Made by a program: the position numbers and the translations under genes. This document shows, piece after piece, positions 51,530 to 61,429 of a DNA stretch of 64,000 nt. The first letter of the stretch is position 1; every line of letters begins with the position of its first letter. This DNA is from Steinernema hermaphroditum (Eukaryota; Nematoda; Chromadorea; Rhabditida; Steinernematidae). The DNA lies in assembly GCA_030435675.1 (NCBI GenBank), contig CM059623.1:14168092-14232091 (forward strand), read 5' to 3'. Under the pieces are notes generated by a model. The model saw nothing but the letters and a program-made list of their open reading frames with translations, was not told the DNA's origin and did not search any database.

Positions 51530-51925
51530 AATCGTTATTGATCAAGTTCTTCACGGGCTTGTGCAGGGCACTCGCTGGCCTTTGCAGACAGAGAATAGAC
51601 CGTCTACGCGGTCGATCGCCACCCATCCCCCAAAGATCATCTAAATAGTATCTCTCTTGAAAGTAACTTTCAACACAACGTACGATTACGGTTTCTTCTC
51701 CCTCGGTTACACTAGGTTCGGTGCGATGCCAGTCATCAAAATCCCACGCCGACTGGTCGGTCCAGGCAAACGTTGTGGTATTAGGAAGGCGAACAGCTCC
51801 GAGTCTCGCTGCATAATATTTATTAAAACCGTGGAGCTTTATCAGTTGCTTCACTAATTTCTGTTCGGCGTCACTGTGGATAGAAGCGAGGTGGCCTTTC
51901 AGTAAGATACAGTATTGTTCGGCTT
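51530..51925 (-). pseudogene. C-type lectin pseudogene (5' truncated)
   Basis: The minus strand joins the repeated lectin 5' flank (to about CTTTCTTCACTGGG) directly to EAEQYCILLKGHLASIHS. The signal peptide and the first ~40 codons are therefore deleted. The rest follows lectin 1 closely (FNKYYAARLGAVRLPNTTTF). The conserved intron is present, but a 1-nt loss after the final VCK shifts the C-terminus to an early stop. It is probably not functional. Confidence 0.75.
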
Positions 51926-52200
51926 CTCGCCCAGTGAAGAAAGGGACCATCTGCCTATCCGATGGATGACGCCAATCAACACTGTACCTCTGAGAAAAAT
52001 AAAAACAGAAACAGCCAAGGAAAATAGATATAAATAAGTGGACAAACAGAAAATAAAACTATTTGGTTGAAGCATCAAAATGTCCAGTGGCTGAAACACC
52101 CTGTAAAACGGGTGTCAAAGAGGACAAAACCGTCAAAATGAAACACTCGGCATAAAAGTTTTGATTGTCGTCCGCATACATTCAAGGAAGCCGACAAGGA

Positions 52201-52742
52201 CTACTCGTTGTTGATCAAGTTCTTCATGCTCTTGCGTAGGTCACTTGCTGGGACTTTGCACAAAGAGGCTAGATCGTCAACGCGGTGGAGTGCCACCCAT
52301 CCGCCAGAGGACATCTAAACATGACCCTGTACCTCTCTTGAAAGTCTTTATCAACACAACATACGGTTACGGTATCTGCTGTCTTGGATTGCGTGGGATA
52401 CCAATTGTTAAAATCCCACGCCGACTGGTCGTTCCAGATGAAAGTAGTAGTATTAGGAAGGCGATATCCTCCGAGTCTCACTACATGATAATCCTCGAAA
52501 CCGTGGAGTCGTATAAGTTCCTTCACTACGTCATGCTCGGCGGTACTGTGGATAGAGGCGAGGTGCCCTTTGAGTGAGATACAGTGTTCCTCAGCTGCGT
52601 TGAAATCCATATTAATAGGATTGATTACGTACCAGAAATCAGAATTCTGGGCGATACGAGCGGAAGCGTTTTCAGCCATGGGAAGTGCAGGGAGTAAGGC
52701 TGAGAGTGTCAGCAAGGAGAGGAAGACGTAACGCTCTATCAT
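52201..52742 (-). CDS. Secreted small C-type lectin-like protein 2
   Basis: Exons 52371-52742 and 52201-52314 give 161 residues. Signal peptide YVFLSLLTLSALLPALPMAE; lectin fold with SDFWYVINPINMDFNAAEEHC, LKGHLASIHSTAE and FIWNDQSAWDFNNW. Exon 2 reads SSGGWVALHRVDDLASLCKV and ends KNLINNE. The intron is 56 nt with the same splice sites as lectin 1. Start at 52742 chosen because the signal peptide follows directly; upstream in-frame Met codons lie in the flank. It is inverted relative to lectin 1. Confidence 0.75.
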
Positions 52743-52859
52743 CGCTGACTGACAGTTCCGAATATGTGCACTTTGATTTCTGAACAAATCAAGATATTGC
52801 GGATTTCGAAATTGTCGAGCGAGATCAAGACTGGATCTTGATAAAATGTACCTCAAGAC

Positions 52860-53275
52860 ATTAAATGCATAAGAATATTTGAGGACACCTCAAATGGACC
52901 TGGAAATTATAACTCACAATGTACAAGTGGTACCTTGTCTTCTAATGAACAACAAACGAAGAAGCCAAGAGATAAACGCCAACTTTTCTTGAATAAAGAA
53001 GAAAAAGAAGAATAAAAAACTATCGCCCTGGCCTTGATAGATCACCAGTGAAGAGAGGGGCCATCTGCCTATTTAACGGATGACATCAATCAACTGGCAT
53101 ACCTCTGAGAAAAAGAAAAACAGAAACAGCTGAGAAAAACAGACATAAATAACTCGACAAAGAGGAAACAAAACTATTGCGTTGAGGCATCGTGGTTTAA
53201 ACATCCGCTTAATTATGAGGCAGAAAGACCAAATCATTTACGTTACATTGCTCGTTCAAACCGTCAAGATATCTC
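52860..53275 (-). repeat. Lectin 5' flank, copy with intact (empty) MITE site
   Basis: The reverse complement matches 37190-37587. At its gene-proximal end it reads TATGCATTTAATGTCTTGAG, with a single TTAA where the 37.6-kb copy carries the MITE. Confidence 0.7.
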
Positions 53276-54262
53276 ATAGTGCAAAAGAAAAAAAAATGAA
53301 AAATTGGTCACCGTAGTCGCTGCTTCTCTTTTTTTCGGCGGACGGCACGAAGTCGGAGTCGAAAATGTGTAGCTACCCTGTCGGTGAGCGTAGGCTTCTA
53401 AGCAATAAAGACGATGATGCCTGTTCACACGTATTATCGGCAGAGTTGCCACATTCGTCATTCGTCGGCTTCAGATGCAACCAATGAAAAGCCAAAGCAC
53501 AATGTAACGTTAATTTTTGTTAAATTTTGTAATTCTTTATTCTAATTATAATTTCTTTTCTTCTTTTTAGATTCTCTTTTAGACGCCACGTGAAGTCGAA
53601 GCATCGCTCGAATTACCAATTCAGCTGACTTTAAGTCAGCTAAACCGAAAATGTTTTTGCACCTAATCCAAAACATTATTACGCAGATTCCATTCAAAAT
53701 CCATGAAGGAGACCTCTCGGAGCATATTGTGCAAAACAGACGTTTTTCTCTGTCGTTGATAAGCGTCATCTTCTTATCAATGACGGCGACTGCTCTGCCT
53801 GTCAACCCTGCGTGGTTAATCACGAGTTTCGTTTTCTTTTGACTTGTCTAAACACTCTTATCACCACTCGCTTCTTTTGCCATAGAACTATTTGTTCTAA
53901 TCAAGTACACGATACGGTCGAAAACGATTTAGTTGACTGCTGTTCGCACTCTTGGAGGAAGCGACGAAGAACATCAAAATGAACTTTCAATGAAGCTATT
54001 TTGGTATCTTGTATGTCGTCAAGGACAATAGATCACCAGTTAAAAACGTAGCTTTTCACCGCAGAAAGACTGAAGAGAATATTGGGTTCTTGAAAATGAG
54101 GACTGACATGGAGACCCTTTGATTTCATTGGTAGCCCAGACCGTTCATTGGAAAGGCATACAGTCGGAAGTCTATTTTTTCGAACCCCACAAAAGCTTTC
54201 AATCGCAACGTAGTGAGACCCAGAATGTAATCCAGTGCATTGAGTACGGAGCGCCCGGACAA

Positions 54263-54546
54263 AGCCGCCAAAAAAACCGCCAAAGACAAAACCGCCAAAC
54301 ATCGCACTGTTTGTGCCGTGTAGTACTAGGATGTCAGTGGAGCCAGCACGACAACAGGGCTCGCCCTTCGGGCTCGCTTTAAATCACTACGCATAGTCCT
54401 AAGCCGGAGCGACTACGAGCCACATATTCGTTTTTGTTCATGGGTTCAGATCATCCAAGCTTGGCTTAGGCTCCGGCGGTTTTGTCTTTGGCGGTTTTTG
54501 ATTTGGCGGTTTTGTCTTCGGCGGTTTTTGTTTTGGCGGTTTTGTT
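54263..54546. repeat. GGCGGTTTTTG minisatellite in inverted arrangement
   Basis: Units like TTTGGCGGTTTTTG repeat about five times at 54475-54546. The complementary AACCGCCAAA form repeats about three times at 54263-54297. The ~175 bases between are not repeated, so the whole could fold back. Confidence 0.6.
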
Positions 54547-54866
54547 CGGGCGTCTGAGTACGGCGAACGAACGAAATCTCTATTTTTTGGTAGAAAATTT
54601 TAATAGTCTATATGGCGATTTCCTCAGAAAAGAAAGAAGGATTATGGCTGACTTGGAAGCTAAGGAAGCCAAAGACCACCGTCATTTCCGAAAAAGGTAA
54701 GATGGGTGTGTCTTGTACGGGGAAACGCTTCACATTAACGTTGAATGTTTGGGGTACTTGCTGTATCCAGGGTTTACATCCATCCATGCTATATCTAGAC
54801 GATCAGTTCGATGCACTTACTGTTTTGAGGAAGGAAGCAAAAAGCGTCTGAGACGGAAGATTAGCC

Positions 54867-54898
54867 TTGATAATAGGGCAAATAAAATTTTTATCAGG
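54867..54898 (+). promoter_or_regulatory. GATA-type sites upstream of protease F
   Basis: TTGATAAT and TTATCAGG lie 92-123 nt before the ATG at 54990. Confidence 0.4.
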
Positions 54899-54989
54899 TC
54901 GAAATGTATACGTCAATTGAAATGGTCTTCGACCAACAAATGTGAATAAAAGAAGAAGGTGTCATGCAGCCACCAGTCCGCAACTCACT

Positions 54990-56304
54990 ATGAGGAATCT
55001 TCTGATTCTCCTTGTCGTCTTTGCCTCGGCTTATGGCCTTGACCAGCTACACATCACCGACCTAAAGGACCCTTCTGTCCTGCCCACCCATCCAGATGCG
55101 TTCCATCAGATGACTCTCAAGGCGCAAGCGAACTACAAAACTAGTGAACTCGTAAGAAAAATTTAGAAATATCACGATTATTAGTGCTTTCTTAGGTCTT
55201 CGGAGGATCTCCTGCAGCGGCAGGTCAACTTCCCATGCAGGTTTTCCTCAACTATCAGAAGAACGACGGCAATTACTATATGTGTGGAGGAACCCTCATC
55301 TCGACGACCCACATCCTCACTGCCGCGCACTGTGCCATTAATGTTACAGAAGCTAAAATCATGGTTGGCGCTGTTAGGAGAAACGATCGTTCGGACAACG
55401 CTCAATGGAGAGATGTCCACCGTGTTATCAGACACGGTCAGTACAATATCGCTAGCTGGGGAAAGCAAAACGATATTGCTGTCATGGAGGTAAGCGCGGG
55501 ACAATAGAGATCACAGCTGGGAGGAATATTCTCTCATAAAATAGCCCCTTAGGTACATAACAAGGTTTGATGTAGACAGAAATGTCGATGTAGATGCTAC
55601 AAGACAGAAAAACGTTCCATCTAATCGAGTCGTTCTAGTTCAACCCTGCTGTCGTCCTCAACCGAGACACTCAGCTCACCAAGATCATTGAAGATGACGA
55701 CGAACTGATCGAAAACAATAACGTCGCTCTCGTTTCTGGCTTTGGAACCTATGCCTGTAGGCATTCTCATTGAATCTCAAACGTTCGATTAACATCATTC
55801 TAGTCCAGGGAAATAACAGCCTCACCAGCAGCTATCTGCGTTTCGCTAGCGTAACGGTTTATCCTTTCGACCGTTGCAAGTAGGACTGGAAACCAGTGGA
55901 CACCACTAATGAGATATGTATTTTAGTCGCATCTGGAACGGTCGTCTGCGGCAAAGTCAGATTTGCGCTGGGGGAAAGAAGCGCGGAGCTGGACCGGTAA
56001 TCATCATAATTCTAATGTTCATAGTCTGGATATTTTATTTAAGGGTGACAGCGGTGGTCCCATCCAGGTTATCCACAAGACGACGCTTTACCAAGTGGGC
56101 CTGACCTCCTTTGGGCCGTCCGATCCCAACCGCGCTCAGAACAGTCAGGATCAATTTCCTGCCGTCTACACGCGTGTTTCATCTTTCTGCAGCTTCATCA
56201 ATCAGGCGACTGGTGGAGTTGCAAGCTGTGGACGTCTCGATGGAAGTGGAGGTGACCCTACGCCAGCTACTGGAGGTTGCACTCCGACACCGCCCAGTTG
56301 CTAA
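54990..56304 (+). CDS. S1 serine protease with Pro-rich tail (protease F)
   Basis: Six exons (54990-55151, 55196-55489, 55639-55756, 55804-55879, 55927-55996, 56044-56304) join in phase to 326 residues. Signal peptide MRNLLILLVVFASAYG; the propeptide is longer than in the others (about 38 residues) and ends TSEL|VFGG. Triad: LTAAHC, QNDIAVME, GPGDSGGPIQ; position 189 is Gly. After the protease domain (CSFINQATGGVASC) comes a short Gly/Pro/Thr tail, GGDPTPATGGCTPTPPSC, where the A, B and D proteins continue into a lectin domain. This may be a linker whose lectin exon was lost. Confidence 0.87.
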
Positions 56305-56789
56305 GAAGCCGAAACTTGCATTTATAGAATTCTATTTTATTTTAAGAGGCGCTTCGAATAAAGTATTCTTTTGCTATTGGGAAGGCGATTCTCGGATTTG
56401 GTGCTTAGGTGTTTAGGAGGGGAATACGAATGCAACTATCGAATGAAGCATCGAAAGGAGACCAAAGAAAATATTGCAGATTATCTGGCCCACCCTGTAT
56501 GTGGTGAGCAGTGGTAGCACCTTTACGAAGTTGGCTTAAGTTTTGGACAAATTTATAGCACCGTGGTCTATATGAGATTACACGACAGTTCCGCGAACGA
56601 CAATTAATTCAGAACGCCATAACTAGGAATTTAGGACGTCAAAAGTATTACGATATATTACGTTATAAGCTGTCAAGACTGGAAAGCTCACGGGCTCGCT
56701 TTAAATCTATAGGCATGAGCCTAAGCCAAGCCTGGATGCTGTCCCCATTCGAAAACATGAAAGCACAGCAGGCCTAGGGTTCGCCCGCA
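56305..56789. other. Intergenic region with no supported gene
   Basis: AATAAA for protease F lies near 56357. The phrase CGGGCTCGCTTTAAATC at about 56690 is shared with 54.37 kb, suggesting a dispersed repeat. Confidence 0.35.
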
Positions 56790-57032
56790 GCCTGAATTTG
56801 TAGACCTGTTCCTTTCGTTAATATTTAGATCCGAACGTTCCTCGTCGCTTATTCGGTTGTTCCTAATAGCAATGACATGAGAGTTGCGCATCGATGTCAT
56901 GTCCTGCGCGATAATACCAACGCTGTCTGAAAATGCTTGGGCGGTTTCGCATAGCTGCGTAATCCTGAAATCTCGCGTAGCGCATACAACCCACAATACA
57001 GATTCATAGAACGCGCAGGGAAGATCGTTCAT
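56790..57032 (-). pseudogene. FYESVFW-family pseudogene, 5' third only
   Basis: From the Met at 57032 the minus strand reads MNDLPCAFYESVLWVVCA and continues to about NRISDEERSDLNI. It then loses similarity and stops. The N-terminal portion is recognisable; the other two thirds are missing. Confidence 0.75.
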
Positions 57033-57673
57033 CTTATAGCAAAACGTCTGTAAAAGTGCATTGCTAATCAAGAATGCTCAATGCGGGACTGTGATGGCAT
57101 CGCACGACGACGCTCTTGGAGGTCTTCTTCTCTGTTTATGCGATTCGTAAAGATCTCATTGAGGCTGTCTGAGCCGACTGAGTTGAGTGAGCGGTCGTTC
57201 CCGGCTGTCGTTGTTGGCGCAATGATCGCCCGAAGCCCGTCACGACCGCGCGACTCCACCCGCGCTGCCAGAGAAGCTCTTCAACTCCGACATTGTGCAT
57301 TACGTTCCACCGTCTCCGGAAGCAGCCTCTTCGCCACTCTGATGCCCGTGCCAACTGATGGGATCACCGAGTTCGATTCTGGTGTCGTGCCTTGTGCCGA
57401 AGCCAGAAGAAGACCAGCGACTACGGAGTGACAATGTGGTTTTTTTTATCATGACAAAGCCTTTGATACGAGAAATAAACGCGTACATCGTTCGTACGTG
57501 CTACGTGACCGAAAACTTCCAAAGCCATATATCAGAAACAAATGCATTGTGCGATAAAAGGGCGAAGAGGTCATTATCACCTCCAGACATGGGCGTCAAC
57601 ATGACGGTTTATGATCAGCGAACCATCCAATAAAGACCACTTCATCGCCCCAGTCCGTCAGTTTCTCTTTCAG
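57033..57673. other. Intergenic region upstream of protease D
   Basis: A GCGATAAAAG GATA-like site lies at 57551-57560. A plus frame around 57145-57430 is open and protein-like in places, but it has no domain or splice support, so it is not called. Confidence 0.35.
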
Positions 57674-59484
57674 ATGAAGATTACTTCAGTTCTCTTCCTG
57701 TTCGCAGGCTACTGCGCCTGTGCCTACGGTTTGCCCCACCCAAACACAACTCAATTCGTAAGAAGCGCTCAGTCTATCTCATAAACGACTGTTTAGGTCT
57801 TCGGAGGCGCACACGCCCGAGAGGGACAGTTCCCCACTCAGGCCTACATAAAGTTCAAAAAGACCACGGACAACCTGAACTGGCAATGCGGAGGTTCTCT
57901 GATTTCCACGCGTCACATCCTCACTGCCGCCCACTGCACCTACCATATGAAAGCGCCGCACAAGATCATGGTCGGCGCCACTAACATCAAGGATAATACA
58001 GGAAAAGCTCAGTGGAGGGACATTACCAAGATCCACACACACTCTGGCTATAATGAAGACGTTATGGACGAGATCCCGAATGACATTGCTGTTGTGGAGG
58101 TATCATACTCAAATTAGAATCTTAAATTCTGCAAAAAAACTTTTAGTTTAGCCCAGCGGTCACCCTCAACGACGATGTTCAGCTGGCTAGATTCGTGGAA
58201 AATGACGAAGAACTGCTTAAGTTGGAGACGGCTCTTATTTCTGGTTATGGAGTATACAAATGTAAGACTGGACTGCGGGGGTCTAATCTAAGAAGTGGTG
58301 TTTAGATGAGGGGCCAAAGAAGGACGGAGTGTCAAGCAACGACCTTCTCTTCGCTGAAGTTGATCTTCACCCTTTCAGCTACTGCAAGTGGGTTTTCTCA
58401 AGGGAGTGTCGCCCAAAAGAAGGATGTGGGCATGTCATAGAGTCCAGAGGATCAGGATTGAGCTACATGCATCCTTTGGGATCCAGATATTTCAAATTTG
58501 CTGAGCATAGTATCGGAAAACAGCCAATCGAGGTATTCGGTTGTCCCCTTGTCATCGACGACGAGGAGGGGGTCATAGAAGTGGGAAACAAGCCAATTTT
58601 TGAGATAACCTTCGATCTCTGTTTATCGGGAATGATCGTCTCAGTCCGCCCAGATCAGGACTAATCCATTTATCATCCTGTTCGTAGGCTCGCTTACACC
58701 ACCACCATAATTTCAGCCAAGCCTGGTGGGGTCTGCTGAAAGACTACCAAATCTGTGCTGGATCCAAAGGACACGGCACCGGAAATGTACGCGGCTTAGA
58801 TCGCTATTTTCTGAACTATGTGCTTAGGGTGATAGCGGTGGCCCTCTTCAAGTGACCTACAACAACGTACGATATCAGATCGGCCTCACGTCATTTGGTG
58901 TGGCCTGGGACAAGGACATCGCCAGCACGCAACAGGACAAGTACCCTCCTGTATACACCAGAATCTCCTCTTTCTGCGACTTCATCGCGAACGTCACCGA
59001 CAGAGTTGCTACGTGCGAGCGTCTCCCTGAAGCCGTTTCCACTCCAAAGCCCACCACTGCCGAGCCTCCTATGAAGGCCCATAACTTCGGAAATTACATT
59101 CTTTCCACTACCGAACTCTCCTTCCAAGACGCCAAAGACTTCTGCGAATCCATCGGAGCCAAGATGCTTACTCCGCATAAGAAGGGCACCGAGAAGATCA
59201 TCCAGCGCATCTTCAACCAGCTGAAACCCGACGATGCCCACATCTTCTGGCTTGGACTGTACAAACCTGAAGGGATTAGGTCACAGTACGCTTGGCTCGA
59301 TGGAAGTGCCCTGAATTACAGGAACTGGGCTAAAGGATTACCGATACCAACTCCCAGTGAGGAGTGCGCAGCTGTAAGTTATCGGTCACTGTCAGTTGAA
59401 AATGGCCAATTTCAGCACTGGGAACCGAACTGGGTTGGCATGGACTGTAACTGGAAGTATTCTTTCGTTTGCCAGAGGAAGTGA
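57674..59484 (+). CDS. S1 serine protease with C-terminal C-type lectin domain (protease D)
   Basis: Seven exons (57674-57757, 57797-58099, 58147-58261, 58306-58387, 58717-58786, 58828-59373, 59416-59484) join in phase to 422 residues. CTCTTTCAG ends exactly at the ATG, a likely trans-splice acceptor. Signal peptide ITSVLFLFAGYCACAYG; activation site TTQF|VFGG. Triad: LTAAHC, PNDIAVVE, GNGDSGGPLQ; position 189 is Gly. The linker is short (STPKPTTAEPP). The lectin domain is nearly identical to that of protease B in DNA, including the 42-nt last intron. Intron 4 (329 nt) is much longer than in the paralogues and stays open in frame for about 90 codons. Confidence 0.88.
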
Positions 59485-59852
59485 GCGCATAGAGATTGTC
59501 TTGAAGCCGTAGAAAGCATTCAATAAATTCAAATCACCCATTATGAGAGCTCGAATCAGCCTGGGATAATTTGTCTGGTGTCTTTGTAAGAATAACTTTC
59601 CGCTTGCCCCTATCCAATGAAACCAAGTGATGGCACCTGCTAACGAGCAGAACAGAACGGGACAGAACCAATTTATTTTGCGCGAATCTATTTTTGAAGC
59701 CGCGCTGCTACAATCTGCCGGAACTAATAACATGGGCCATTGTTATATTCTGATTGTCACAATTGTGTCTACCATTTTTATAAATAAACCCTGCAGGATA
59801 CATTATCATTATATGATATTAAAGGGATAAACAGTCTCATTGAATTCGTCAA
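59485..59852. other. Intergenic region with no supported gene
   Basis: 3' flank of protease D (AATAAA near 59522). A short hydrophobic frame near 59731 might be a signal-peptide exon for the next gene, but no donor links them. Confidence 0.3.
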
Positions 59853-60047
59853 ATGAATTGTTTTGAGAATGAGAACATCGTCTCTGTCTCCGCAGAGAAT
59901 TTGCCTATCCGAGCGAAGCGCTACGAGTACCACGTCTCCATGCCGTTCAGCTCCGTCCGCATCAAGGGAACGAATCCTCTTATCGAGGGTATTCGCACCC
60001 TAGGAAGGCTCTCCGACCTCTTCCAGTACTTCAGAAGACGGTATTGA
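59853..60047 (+). CDS. Small basic ORF, possibly the last exon of a secreted peptide gene
   Basis: The 64-codon frame has strong C-ending codon bias after an internal acceptor-like site (TGTCTCCGCAG at about 59894). The part after it reads NLPIRAKRYEYHVSMPF ... LSDLFQYFRRRY, with dibasic KR and RRR sites. AATAAA follows at about 60102. This could be the 3' exon of a prepropeptide, but I find no upstream signal-peptide exon, and the ATG at 59853 may not be used. No family is recognised. Confidence 0.35.
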   Translation: MNCFENENIVSVSAENLPIRAKRYEYHVSMPFSSVRIKGTNPLIEGIRTLGRLSDLFQYFRRRY

Positions 60048-60178
60048 CACCGCTCAGCAACTAATCTTCGCTTTGTTATATCTGTACATTCTCGTGAAGC
60101 AGTAATAAATCGTTTTCCTAAACCAGCTGTCATTTATCCAAGCAACACAACAAGAATTTCAAAAAATGAAAGTTTCCC

Positions 60179-60835
60179 TCAAATGATCCAAGCGTTATGT
60201 TTCAAATTGCTTCTTAAGCTCTGGAGCTTCGCGACTTCCTTGGATCCTCTTCTTGTGGTAAGTTGCAAGGTACTCATCGTGGTCATACAGTAAGCCACAT
60301 GCTTCATTAGGCCCTTCTTCATTCGATGCACTGATTCTTCTATCGGGACATCCTTTACCGGAGAGGAATTCATGATAGCCGCGTAGCTCTTGTCAAACAT
60401 TTCCTCCTTCCAGATAGTCATGCAATGGTCGTGGACGGTGCTCTTCTTCGGGCCTGTAATTCCACCAGCATTATCGAAAAAGCTGAATCCGCTAGCGATT
60501 CGAACCGCTGCCTTCTTGAATCTCTCGTAGGCGATGTTGTACTCGTGGTGGCGTTCTTCCAAGCCTTGAAGGTTTCCGAGTTCAACCACCTTCTCTGTGA
60601 CAAGTTCTCTCAAAAGCTCAGTGAGAGCGTCAAAGAGTATCTTCCAATTGCTTAGGCACTGCTTATAGACTAAACTGTAGAGATCCATGAACTCTTGAAC
60701 TTGGATGTCCTCCGGAGTGCGCACGCTTTTTTCTACTAGCGGTTTTATTTTCGGCCAGTTCGTTTCGAAAGTCGATTTATTATTAAAAATTGAAAAGTCG
60801 AATTCGATCCCATTAGATCGATTCCAAGCCATCAT
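60179..60835 (-). CDS. Cullin-like protein, N-terminal portion only
   Basis: A single intronless frame of 218 codons. Residues about 25-55 (NWPKIKPLVEKSVRTPED, then QEFMDLYSLVYKQC) match the first cullin repeat; human CUL1 has YMELYTHVYNYC at the same place. Further on, LTELLRELVTEKVVELG and an EYNIAYERFKKAAVRIASGF segment fit the second half of that repeat. It ends at SLRSNLKHNAWII, so the rest of the cullin, including the RBX-binding homology domain and neddylation site, is absent. Cullin N-termini bind adaptors such as SKP1. Such a fragment could compete with full cullins, or be a truncated retrocopy; the long open frame favours recent or ongoing coding. Confidence 0.65.
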   Translation of the reverse strand: MMAWNRSNGIEFDFSIFNNKSTFETNWPKIKPLVEKSVRTPEDIQVQEFMDLYSLVYKQCLSNWKILFDALTELLRELVTEKVVELGNLQGLEERHHEYNIAYERFKKAAVRIASGFSFFDNAGGITGPKKSTVHDHCMTIWKEEMFDKSYAAIMNSSPVKDVPIEESVHRMKKGLMKHVAYCMTTMSTLQLTTRRGSKEVAKLQSLRSNLKHNAWII

Positions 60836-61429
60836 GGTGCCACGAATACATTTTGGTCATGGAATGTCCTTTATATGCTGTATGGTAGCCATTTCAATGC
60901 GAAAAGTAGCATCGCTTCAAAGCACGGCAGATGATCTGGGTTGTCGAGTAGCATCGGTTTACTGAAAAAAGTCAAAAAGTGTGGCCCTCGCGACCGTTAA
61001 CACTGTGTCGCCTGGCTCATTGGCTGTGCGTTTGGCCCTTATGGTGGTCGCTAGGTTTGGTTCGGTTTTAACTCTATGGCAGTGGGGAGTATTCCGGCCA
61101 GAGATCGGAACGAGTCCGAAAACGGACTCGTTGGTCCGGACTCGGGATTCGAGACTTGTACTCGATGGGTTTTTGGGCATCGAGTCCGGACTGTATCCTG
61201 TCCCCCACCTGTATCCCTTAATCTTCTGATTTCCACAGTGAGCACAGCCAAAGAGGCAGGACAATCGCTATTTTTGTCTTCTTCTTCCCGATTGTCGCCT
61301 AGAGAAGTGAAAGAAACATTCGAGACGTATTGTCGGAGAAATTATAGCAACTGCTGCGGCTAATCGTTTTCTTTGCTTCAACAATTTCGTCCGAAAATAA
61401 AACATTCGATGTTTTAGGTAAACAGAGAG
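60836..61429. other. Intergenic region upstream of srsx receptor 2
   Basis: Contains a local cluster of GAGTCCG/CGGACTC words at 61100-61200 that can pair with each other. Otherwise no support for a gene. Confidence 0.35.

Larger units (their letters stand above)
53276..54989. other. Accessory intergenic region upstream of protease F
   Basis: Apart from the GGCGG-T repeats at 54263-54297 and 54475-54546 and GATA-type sites (TTGATAAT 54867-54874, TTATCAGG 54891-54898), I see no gene. The phrase GGGCTCGCTTTAAATC near 54367 recurs near 56690. Confidence 0.4.

Noticed and set aside
57081..57431. 116-codon plus frame upstream of protease D
   Set aside because: No homology, no splice support, and it begins in the flank of a FYESVFW pseudogene.
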